Below, piece by piece: positions 35,246-45,114 of a DNA stretch of 64,000 nt; position 1 is the first letter of the stretch; every line of letters starts with the position of its first letter. Under the pieces are notes generated by a model. It had not been told where the DNA came from. It did not search any database and worked only from the letters and a program-made list of their open reading frames with translations. Origin of the DNA: Coriaria nepalensis (lineage: Eukaryota; Streptophyta; Magnoliopsida; Cucurbitales; Coriariaceae); assembly GCA_027186245.1 (NCBI GenBank), contig CP114491.1, positions 7,437,501-7,501,500 of the forward strand, written 5' to 3'. Position numbers and translations under genes: made by a program.

Positions 35246-38160
35246 GATGTTGACTTGGTATACAAGTCATGTGTCATTAGTGTTGGGGAACGAGAGCTGG
35301 TAGCAGATTTGATCATGCTCGATATGTCCGACTTTGGTGTCATATTAGGCATGGATTAGTTAGCCTCTTATCATGCAACTTTGGATTGCCATCATAAACT
35401 GGTTAAGTTTGAGCTACCAGAAGAACCAACTTTTTTCATAACTTGGGAAGGTAATATGTTGCCACCTAATTTGATATCGGCATTGAAAGCTAGAAAACTT
35501 CTTAAGAAGGGGTGCTATGGATATGTAGCCACCATAAGAGACAATTGTAATGTGCGAGCGAGTGTCGAGGATGTCCCGATAATTCGTGAATTTTCAGATG
35601 TGTTCCCAGAAGAATTGCCCGGATTGCCTCTTAATAGGGAGATAGAATTTTGTATTGATATTATTCCCGGTTGAGATCCTATATCCATACCACCATATCG
35701 GATGGCTCCCGTAGAACTTAAAGAGTTGAAGGAGCAATTAAATGAACTAGTACAGAAAGGGTTTATTCATCCCAGTGTCTCTCTTTGGGGTGCACTAGTT
35801 TTATTTGTGAAAAAGAAGGATGGATGGAACTCTACGGTTGTGTATTGATTACAGGCAACTTAATAAGGTGACTATTCGGAATAAATACCCCCTTCCTCGT
35901 ATTGATGATTTGTTCGATCAATTTCAAGGTGCGAAATGCTTTTCGAAGATTGACCTTCGTTCAGGGTATCACCAGTTAAAGGTTAGGGGCGAGGATATTC
36001 CTAAAATAGCTTTCCGCACATGTTACGGGCATTATGAATTCCTTGTCATGTCTTTCCGCTTGACTAATGCTCCAGCAGCTTTCATGGACTTAATGAATCG
36101 TGTCTTTAAGCAACACTTAGATCAATTTGTGATTGTTTTTATTGATGACATATTGGTCTACTAAAAAAGCGAGGAAGAACATGCACTTCATATAAGGATA
36201 GTTTTGCAAACCTTGAGGGAACATCGGTTGTATGCCAAATTCTCTAAATGCGAATTTTGGATGAACCGTGTAGCATTTCTATGCCATGTAATCTCTGAGG
36301 AGGGCCTTTAGGTAGACTCGGCTATGATCGAAGCAGTGAAGAATTGGCCAAGATCGACTTCGGTAACTGAAATTCGTAGCTTTTTTAGGGTTGGCAAGGT
36401 ATTATCGACGCTTTGTCAAGAATTTCTCCCGAATTGCTTCCTCATTGACTAAGTTGACTCAAAAGGGTGTGAAGTTTCAATGGTCAAAAGCTTGCGAAGA
36501 GAGTTTTCAGAAACTGAAGACTTGTTTAACAACCGCACCTATCCTAGCATTACCTTTGGGATCTAGAGGTTACATTGTTTATTGCGATGCTTCGAGAATT
36601 GGTTTGGGTTGTGTTTTGATGCAGGATGGTCGAGTTATTGCTTATGCTTCTCATCAACTTAAGAAGCATGAACAAAACTATCATACTCATGAGCTTGAAA
36701 TGGCGGCGGTAGTGTTCACACTAAAGATTTGGAAGGACTATTTGTATGGTGAAACCACCGAGATATATGGTGAAATGGGATGATTAGAGAAGATCGAAGG
36801 GAAACGACTTCAGGTTTCGTAATAGGGGAGGATGGGATTCTCCGTTTATGTCATCGTATTTGTGTTCCTAATATGGATGGTCTTAGAAGGGAAATCCTAG
36901 AAGAAGCCCATCTTGCTGCTTACTCCATTCATCCAGGGTCAACGAAGATGTATCGTGACCTAAGAGAAATCTATTGGTGGGAAGGTATGAAGAAAGATGT
37001 TGCTGACTTTGTTTCTAGGTGTTTGACTTGTCAACAGGTTAAAGCAGAACATCAGAAACCAGCGGGAATGCACCAAAGCCTCTACGTGCCAGAATGGAAA
37101 TGGGAAAACATCACAATGGATTTTGTAACGGGGTTACCTCGTACCAACAAGGGGTACAATTCTATATGGGTGATTGTGGATAGGATGACTAAGTGTGCTC
37201 ATTTCCTTCCGGTGAAGACTACCTACACAGTTGCATAATATGCAAAGCTCTATCTGGATAAAGTTGTTAGCCTGCACGGGATACCAGTTTCTATTGTTTC
37301 AGATAGAGGGCCACAATTTATATCTCGGTTTTGGAGAGCGTTCCAAGAATCCTTAGGTACTCGTCTGGATCTAACTACCGCTTTTCATCCGCAAATCGAT
37401 GGACAATCAGAAAGAACAATTAATACACTTGAAGACATGCTTCGAGCATCAATTATTGATTTTGGAGGTAGTTGGGATCAATCTTGGCCTTTAGTAGAAT
37501 TTGCCTACAACAATAGCTATCAAGTTAGTATCCAAATGGCCCCATTTTAGGCATTATATGGTCCTCGTTGTAGATCTCCTATCGGTTGGTTTGAAGTGGG
37601 TGAAAAATAACTCGTAGGACCGAATCTCATTCATGATGCAATTGATAAGGTCCAGTTAATTCGAGAAAGAATTTTGGCGGCACAAAGTAGGCAAAAAGCT
37701 TATGTTAATCATAGGCGAAGAGAGTCAGAATTCCATATTGGTGATTATGTTTTCTTACGGGTTTCTCCTTTGAAGGGAGTTATGAGATTTGGCAACAGAG
37801 GGAAGTTAAGCCCTAGGTATATCGACCCTTTTGAAGTCCTTGATCGGATTGGAGCGGTGGCTTATCGTTTAGCACTTCCACCAGATATGTCGGGTATACA
37901 CCTAGTTTACCATGTATCAATGCTTCGGAAATATATGCCAGATTCGTCCCATGTCTGACAAACAGAGCCAGTTCAACTCGAACCAAATTTATCCTATGTC
38001 GAGCAGCCAGTGGGCATTATAGACCGACAAGTAAAAAAGCTATGTTCTAAGGAGGTGAGGTTAGGTTGTGTGGACAAATCATTCAAGTGATGAAGCAACT
38101 TGAGAATCGGAAGATGAGATGAGAAGTAGATATCCCCATCTCTTCAACGTTACAGGTTAG
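35246..38160 (+). pseudogene. Gypsy polyprotein pseudogene (protease end, RT, RNase H part, integrase, chromodomain)
   Basis: In order: protease tail LVADLIMLDMSDFGVILGMD; reverse transcriptase with [34 protein letters not shown] and the catalytic FIDDILVY (about 36140-36163); RNase H start IVYCDASRIGLGCVLMQDGR, deleted after KIWKDYLYGE; integrase zinc finger (H-H then [11 protein letters not shown]), core [24 protein letters not shown] and HPQIDGQSERT; a C-terminal DPFEVLDRIGAVAYRLALPP block; and a chromodomain relic ending SEDEMRSRYPHLF. Stops and frame shifts near 35359, 35674, 35820, 36164, 36310, 36390, 37238 and 37548 break it. It once encoded the enzymes for reverse transcription and integration. 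Confidence 0.92.
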
Positions 38161-38180
38161 TAATTCGGAGACTGAATTTC

Positions 38181-38214
38181 TTAGGGGGGGGGGGGAGGGG
38201 GGAGGGGGGGAGAA
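38181..38214 (+). other. Polypurine tract of the younger Gypsy element
   Basis: TTAG is followed by G runs of 12, 6 and 7 separated by single A residues, then AGAA, immediately before the LTR start TGTGAGAACC. In position and composition this is the plus-strand priming site. It is unusually G-rich. Confidence 0.85.
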
Positions 38215-40608
38215 TGTGAGAACCTGAAGGAAAAAAAAAAGGTTGAAAAGTCAAATGGGCAAAAATAATTATAATGAAAGTATAGGGGGTCAAACTATAA
38301 TTTTTGAAACTGAAACCTCTTTAGCTCTCTTCCTGCTGCGACAAACCAGAGAAGAAAAAAAAAAAGAAAATTTCACTTCTCTCGCTCTCTCTCCCTACCT
38401 TCTGCAAATTCAACCTTCATGGCTAAGATCTTCGAATCATAGTGGCTTCTTCAAATTCTACTCGTGGTTAGCTTGGTTCCCTCCTCAATTTCGAAAAAAA
38501 TCGGATCATTCCTCATCTATTGCCGAATCTAAAGTAAGAACCCTAAATACCCAAAAGTTTCAATTTCTCTTTCTAGCTTGGATGTTAGAAATTCTAGTAC
38601 GATGATAGTTTGATATTGATAGAATAAGGATGAATTTGAGTTGTTAAATCAAATTAAGTTAGGAACCCTAAATTCTCAAATTTTTGATTTGTTCTTCTTT
38701 GGCCTATATAAATGTGTTTTGATAGTTTAATAGCTTGGTATAGATGGATTAATATTGAATTTGAGTTGGTGGAATCAAATTGAGATAATTTGGAATTTTT
38801 CAAAAATTAGGGTTTGTGAAGGAATTATTAGGATATGAGTTAAATTGTAACAATTATGGTAGAATGAGAAATGAAGAAGGAGATGTTTTTGTTTATGGGT
38901 TGTTGGTAAATAAAATCAATCATAGTAAAGTAGAAGTAATGTTAGGTTGGTAGAATATTAGTTCATAAAACAAAAATCGAATTGGGATAATTAGGGCTTA
39001 TGAAGAATTATGTCAGGATTGGCCAAATTATTATTGGAATTGACTACAAAGTTAGCAAGCAATTTTATTGGAATTATAGTATTGAGGAACTAAACAGAAT
39101 GTGTAAGAAGTTGTGTTATATTAAAGTTATAAATATGATGGATTGATTAAGTTAAGTTAGCTTTAATACCAGCTAACTAGTATAGTGACATTGAAGGGGG
39201 CAGATCTAAATTTCTTATTTATTCCTATAGTTATTTACAATCGGAACTATAATTATAAATTTTATTTTTCAGAAATAGGTTCATCGAGAGCCCCTCCGCC
39301 GGAGTCCGGTTGAATTATTTTTTTTTTATAATTTTGACGTATCCCACTGTGAGTAAATGTTATATGGGTAATTACATAAAGTATTTTAAATCCTTCATGC
39401 ATGATAAATTATTTCATGAGAATTAATTGATTGGATATGGTAGTTTATGATTTGCTTATTGGATATAAGTGATTGAAATTAATGGTTCGTCATATTAGTG
39501 GTTTTATGAAAAAACTTGGTTTTAAATGGTTATTTGAACAAAAAAAAAAGGCATGCATTAGTCGAGACAAGTACATAGGAAATTAAGTTCATATTGAAAT
39601 TAAAGTATATTCACGTTTCATGATATGTCCATGAACTTTTTGTGAAGACATGATTGTCTTAAGTATTGTGATCATGAAGGAATTGAATGACTAATGGGTG
39701 CGATTGTGCATATAGATTTGATTGTGATACGATTGCATATTGTCTGATTGATTATCAAGTCGTCAAGATAGATGTAGCTATCAGCAGTTGATTATCAAGT
39801 CGTCAGGATAGATGTAGCTATCAGCAGTGATAATAGCCTTGGTGCACCTTGATCTGTTATATATATATATATGTTGTGTGCGGAGTCACATAGGTATACT
39901 AGTATTATAGCCGTATATGACAGGATAATATATAACTAACGACTTGTGTGTGATGATGTGAACCATTGTGTGGTTACATTGTGATGTTTTAATTATGTTA
40001 GGTTGTCGAATTACGGTATCACGCAGTTGATATGTTTGACATAGGTGTTGGGAAATGATAAGGGTATAACGATTGATTTAGCTATGTGAGTTTCTTTAGT
40101 GTGAAGTCAGTATATTATATTTGAACTTTGCTAATGATTTATTTTCTAATTGTGCATGCTTACAGAAGTCTTGTCCCGAAAATGTAACTATGTAATATTT
40201 ATTCACTGAGTTTTAGCTCACACTCTCTTTTTGTTAAATTTTTTCCTTCTCCAGATAGTGGATTGTTCTTAGTTGGGCATCTAGGATACTCTGACAAGAG
40301 TTGACACTTCCTTTGTCAATTACTCCTTCCAGGTTGTTAGGAGTTTTTTTTAATTCTTTTATAGTCCACTTTTGGAAATGTAAATAGGGTTCATGTGTAT
40401 TAGTAGGTAGCTCCGTCGAACATACCCAACATGTATAGTGGTCGCAGTAATTAATGAAATGAGTTTTCATATTATACAGTGATCTTAATAATATACATAT
40501 GTATATATATATATTGCTAAGTTTATAGGGTTACACTCAGAGGCTTACGTGGCCAGGAGAGTTATATAAAGGGCCATGTGCCGGTCACGAGAGGTTTGGG
40601 TTGTCACA
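38215..40608 (+). mobile_element. 3' LTR of the younger Gypsy element (2,394 bp)
   Basis: The LTR starts TGTGAGAACCTGAAGG directly after the polypurine tract and ends GGTTTGGGTTGTCACA, with inverted ends TGTGA/TCACA. A segment near 40195-40250 (TTCACTGAGTTTTAGCTCAC) is typical of these LTRs. It contains a 40-bp tandem duplication at 39748-39827. The 120-codon frame at 38243-38605 lies inside the LTR and is not a gene. Confidence 0.8.
39748..39827 (+). repeat. 40-bp tandem duplication inside the LTR
   Basis: TTGATTATCAAGTCGTCARG followed by ATAGATGTAGCTATCAGCAG occurs twice in direct contact, with one A/G difference. Confidence 0.95.
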
Positions 40609-41217
40609 ATATGATTTCATTTTTAGCATGTTGATAAAATCATTTCATTTTCATTTAACATGTTATATAATAATCATTATTCTAATATTAATATTAACCT
40701 TAGAATAATAAATATTATATTGAATTGATCATGCTTACTAAAAATTATACTATTTTCAAATCAATATAACAATCATTCAAAAAATATTGCATCACAATAA
40801 TAAACAAACAATCAATATCATTATGTTATAATGAGACTATACTTACATATCTTTTTACTAAGGCTTGATAAGTTGAAAACTTTAATTTTTCTTCATTTTT
40901 CCCTCTTCTTCTCCTCTCTTTCTTTTTCTTCTTTTTCTCTCTTTTCTTTTCCTTTCTTCCTTTCTCCTTTCTTTTACTTCTTCTCTCTCTCTTTTCTCTC
41001 CCTCACCGTTAACTTACTTCTTTGATATTCATTTTCTTACGGCGTGAGACCCTTTTTATAGCAAAAGTTATCTCATGCTAATGTTAATACTTGCATGCCA
41101 CTAATCATTCTTGCATGCGAACTTAATGACAATTATTTGATGACTAATTAAATATAATGCTTATACTAATTTGAATATTGCCAAATAGGTATTAATGTGG
41201 CACATTTTCAAATTATT

Positions 41218-41253
<36 letters not shown>

Positions 41254-41424
41254 ATTAAACTTAAGCTCCTATTAAATCTTAAAAATTATTAAAAATTCTT
41301 ATATCATTTCTATTATTAAAAAAATAGGTATAGATGATAATTAAAATTTACTAATAAATCTACTTTGAATTTATTTTCCCATTATTATGTTTAGTTTAGA
41401 AATATTAGAAGATAACAAATTACA
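40609..41424 (-). mobile_element. Older minus-strand Gypsy LTR, distal (U3) part
   Basis: On the minus strand the LTR starts TGTAATTTGTTATC at 41424. It runs through GGGAAAATAAATTC, a TTA/TAA trinucleotide tract (about 41215-41255), a TATA-like TATAAAAAGGGTCTC and a long purine-rich tract (about 40880-41010). It is collinear with 55554-56200, which confirms that it is an LTR. It breaks at 40609 where the younger element was inserted and resumes at 35245. Confidence 0.8.
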
Positions 41425-41429
41425 CCCAA

Positions 41430-42747
41430 ATTAAAGGTTTGGATTACCAAAAAACATTTGCTCTCCTTGCGAAGATGGTTACCGTTCATTGTGTTCTTGC
41501 CCTTGCTACTGCCTACAATTGGATCATCCATCAGTTGAATGTTCATAATGCCTTCCTTCATGGCAATCTCAATGAGGAAGTTTATATGTAACAACCACCC
41601 GATTACTACACCAAAGGCGATACCAGTGTCTGCCATCTTTGAAAATCTCTCTATGGTCTCAAACAAGCCTCTAAAAACTAATTTTATAAATTAACATTTA
41701 TTCTTCTTAGTGCAGGTTTCATTCAGTCTCAAGCAAACCATTCTCTCTTCACTCTCACTACTCGATCTTCCTTCGCTCTTGTCTTAGTTTACGTTGATGA
41801 TATTCTAGTTGCAGGCAATGATCTCTCAAAAATTACACTTTTCAAGGATTAGTTGTACCGCAAATTCAAGACAAAGGACCTAAGATCTCTCAACTACTTT
41901 CTTGGCCTTGAGGTGGCAAGTTCTCCCTCTATTATCTTCTTATCCTAGCGGAAGTATGCTTTTGAAATCCTCTCCGATAGTGGTCACATTGGCATTTGGC
42001 TAACATCATTTCTCATGGAACAAAATTTGAAATTCACTACCTTTGATGGCAAACTCCTCATTGAGCCCTATCAATATCATTATCTTGCTGCTTGCCTCAT
42101 CTATCTCACCATTACTCATCTAGAGATCATGTTCTCCATCAATATCCTCAAACAATTCATGCATGTACCATGTACACCACATATAAACTGCTCATCTCTA
42201 TATCATTTGCTACATCAAAGGAACACTTAGCCAAGGCATCTTCTTCTCATCCTCTAATGATCTACACAACACTGCTTACACCGACTCTGATTGGGCAAGT
42301 TACCCCACCACTTGTTGCTCAATCACCGGTTATTTTATTCATCTCGGCACTAGTCCTATCTCATGGCATGCAAAAAAGTAGTCCAATGTTGCATGTTCCT
42401 CTTCTGAAGTCGAGTATCATGTCATGGTTGTTACAACCTAGTGAGCTCACCTGGCTCAAATAGCTTTGTCTTGATCTTGGTCTTTGTTACCCTGCTCTCA
42501 TGACTTTTCTCTATGATAATCAATCTACTCTCCAATTGCTCATAACCCAATTTTCCACGAACATACGAAACATATCGAAATTGATTGTCATCTCATTCAT
42601 GAGAAACTTCATTCCAGCCTCATCACCACATCTTGTGTCTCTTCCACCATTCAACTTGCCGATATCTTCACAAAAGCTCTCGACAACGACCTCTTCAACC
42701 ATCTATTCAACAAGTTGGGCATTTTGAATCTCTATGCTCCAACTTGA
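41430..42747 (+). pseudogene. Copia reverse transcriptase and RNase H pseudogene
   Basis: Motifs in order: [29 protein letters not shown], the catalytic LVYVDDILVAGND (about 41786-41824), LRSLNYFLGLEVA, then RNase H blocks YTDSDWASYPTTCCSITGYF, ISWHAKK and SSSEVEYHVM, and the C-terminal ADIFTKAL. Stops and frame shifts are frequent (for example 41587, 41636, 41675, 41850). No protein can be made. Confidence 0.9.
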
Positions 42748-42957
42748 GGGGGCATATTAACATACCATAATTTCCTTTAATTATAAATTGAATAGAATCA
42801 TCCTAGAATTAGTATAAAATCAGCATTAGCATAGAATTAGCATCAAATTAGCAGTTTTTCCTCTTTTTGCACATTTATTACGTTTTCCTTTTATACTTTG
42901 TCCCTTTGTAATATAAACACTCTAGCTGCAATGAAATACACATAAAAGTTCTTACCA
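41430..42957 (+). mobile_element. Decayed Copia element, 5'-truncated (RT, RNase H and 3' LTR)
   Basis: Coding starts abruptly next to the end of the minus-strand Gypsy LTR with [17 protein letters not shown], in the middle of a Copia reverse transcriptase. It ends in RNase H, a worn polypurine tract (TTGAGGGGGCA, about 42744-42754) and an LTR (42755-42957, 203 bp). The missing upstream half is not found left of the Gypsy nest in this window. The Gypsy element therefore most likely inserted into this Copia copy, or deletion joined them. Confidence 0.8.
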
Positions 42958-44560
42958 AATAATTATATTTCTTTACATAAACCAAATAGAATTGAAAAGA
43001 TCACCATCTCATGCAAAATCAAGAAATGTGGAAATTTACAGTTTTAATTCTCAGAAGCAGGGAAAGAAGCGGATATCCAAATCTCATGGAACCGAATCCT
43101 CTAAAAAGAGGACAAGAAGTCGAATGATTAAGGACGCATTTGCAATATATAGTAAAATATTTATTCCTATGCATGTTAGATATCTAACCCTACTTGAAGG
43201 CCTTTTCATTCTATTCTTGTTCAAAACGGTCGGTAAAAGTTAATTTGCTCATCCCTAAAAATTAGGGAGGCTTCAATGACATTTAAAAGAGTTATATATA
43301 TATATATATTATTTTGGAGAATTTGTAGAAATATATTCGTGTGAAAACATCATTTTATACATTTACTTCTTTATTTGTGTAGCAATTATTGGAAGCATTC
43401 TTTTATCAAGTAATCCAATTTATCTTTCCTCATTATTTTCAATTTTAGATGCTTTCATTTATACTTTTAAAGATAGATAAATTAAAAAATCTCAAGTTTC
43501 TGCATCACATCATAGTATAATTTTATATAATTTATTATTTTTCCAAACATCTTCATATTATTTAAAACTCAATCATATACTAATAGTAGTAAACATTAAA
43601 TGCATGACATTAGTAATAAACTCAATCATATTAATATATTAAGATAACAATTAAAAAAAAAGATTATTTAATCATTAACCGACCGGTTAGATACCGGTAG
43701 GTGAACTTCTCTAATATTTCTTGACCGGTCGGTTAATCGACTGTTTAAATTTTTATAATTAACTACTCAAACGGTCGATTTAGCTTACCATTTCACTGTT
43801 CGATCATTCCTAGAGAAGATAAAGAAAAGAGGTTATTGTGTAGGTTGGGATCGTCAGCTCAAATTAAGTAACGTATTAATATTTATGTTGCAAACATGTG
43901 GACAGCTCTGCTAAAATAAGTGGATCCTCTTAGATATGTCTTAGAGTAAAAAAAAACTTTTATAAGTTGATCATTTTATATTTATCTTTATATTATAAGT
44001 GGATTCTCATAAAGTTTTAGAATTATACAAGATCTCTTCATATTTATTTTACATGATATAATTTTGATTACAAAATTTGATAAATGAATTTTTTATTATT
44101 ATCATTATTATTTAGATTTTTTTGAGTAAAGTGATTAAAAAGTCTTAAAGTTTTTAATAAAGTAAAATAAGTTTATTTTAAGTAATTATGTATTTGATAT
44201 ATGAATTATATATTTTTTTTAAATGTAACTTTAAAAAATTTGTAAAAATATTATTAATATAATAATGTGATAAATTATAAAAATTATTTCATCACCAAAT
44301 TTATATTAATTATTATAAATTAAATTCATAATTTAAAGTTGAAAGATTCACTTTTTTTCCAACCTATCTAATCTTTATTTTATATTACTCTTTTTTATTT
44401 CTTTTCTTTGATCGTGAAAGAAAGAATTAAATTAAATTTTTTTAAAATTATAAGGACCTAAATTTAGAAAAAGAAAATTTTAATATAATAAAATCTAATT
44501 TACTATAATTAATATCAACTATCAATTTTAGGGAGTTAATTTACAATTTTGTATGCCATT
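42958..44560. other. Intergenic, with an inverted repeat at 43674-43737
   Basis: AT-rich. The perfect 14-bp inverted repeat ATTAACCGACCGGT ... ACCGGTCGGTTAAT (43674-43687 and 43724-43737), with further degenerate CCGGT/CGGTCGATT motifs up to 43800, marks a probable small non-autonomous element. No gene seen. Confidence 0.45.
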
Positions 44561-45114
44561 ACATGCTTTGACAGGTGGAAAACTTTAATGGAAACTTCGG
44601 CAGACGATCCTCAGCCCTCTCCCTCTACTCTCTTTGTTGCTAAAAGATTCCCACGCGCGCAAATTCGTATAGGCGTTGACAGGGATTGAACTTTCTGGTA
44701 GACCAACCAGTCAAAAACCCAAAATCCAAAGCTCCAGCTCTCTCCCTCTCTCTCTCTCTCTACGCACATGCGCACAAAACCTAATTACTCTCTCTCTCCT
44801 CTCTCTTCTCTACCCTTTTATCTCTCTCTCTCTAGAAATTTCAGTACCCATCAGCCTAATTAGCTAACGACCTTTCAATCTTTTTGGGTCATCATCTTAA
44901 CACGAACCTCTATTCATTGGGATGCCTTTTCGCTCTTTCTCTCTCTATTTACTCATCTTCATACCAAAACGTGTTTTTCTCCCCTTACTTTAGACATCTT
45001 TGACGATTTTGTATTTAAATATTTTTGTTTAATTTAAAAACAAAAAGTTAGCTAGCAAGATTACAGAATAGTTAAACCAGCTTGGTGGTTATCGAGAAGC
45101 GTGCAGTAGGATTA
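44561..45114 (+). promoter_or_regulatory. TT8 proximal promoter and leader
   Basis: Contains (CT)n tracts (44739-44760 and about 44787-44835), typical of plant leaders and core promoters, and a TATA-like GTATTTAAATATT at 45011-45023, about 95 nt before the ATG. Which of these marks the transcription start is not decided. Cis sites for MYB or bHLH proteins were not assigned. Confidence 0.35.

Larger units (their letters stand above)
35246..40608 (+). mobile_element. 5'-truncated chromodomain Gypsy element (Tekay/Del-like)
   Basis: The element has the end of protease, reverse transcriptase, part of RNase H, integrase, a chromodomain relic, a polypurine tract and a complete 3' LTR (38215-40608), in the Gypsy order. 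The 5' LTR, gag and protease active site are absent. The left junction falls inside the LTR of the minus-strand element and the right junction abuts the other part of that LTR, so this is the younger, nested insertion. Polymerase sequence and LTR length are typical of Tekay/Del chromoviruses, by family knowledge. Confidence 0.85.

Noticed and set aside
38243..38605. 120-codon frame after the Gypsy polymerase
   Set aside because: It lies wholly inside the 3' LTR.
40831..41025. Phe/Ser/Leu-rich frame that could look like a membrane protein
   Set aside because: It is the pyrimidine strand of the purine-rich tract of the older Gypsy LTR, and the same tract occurs at 55920-56010.
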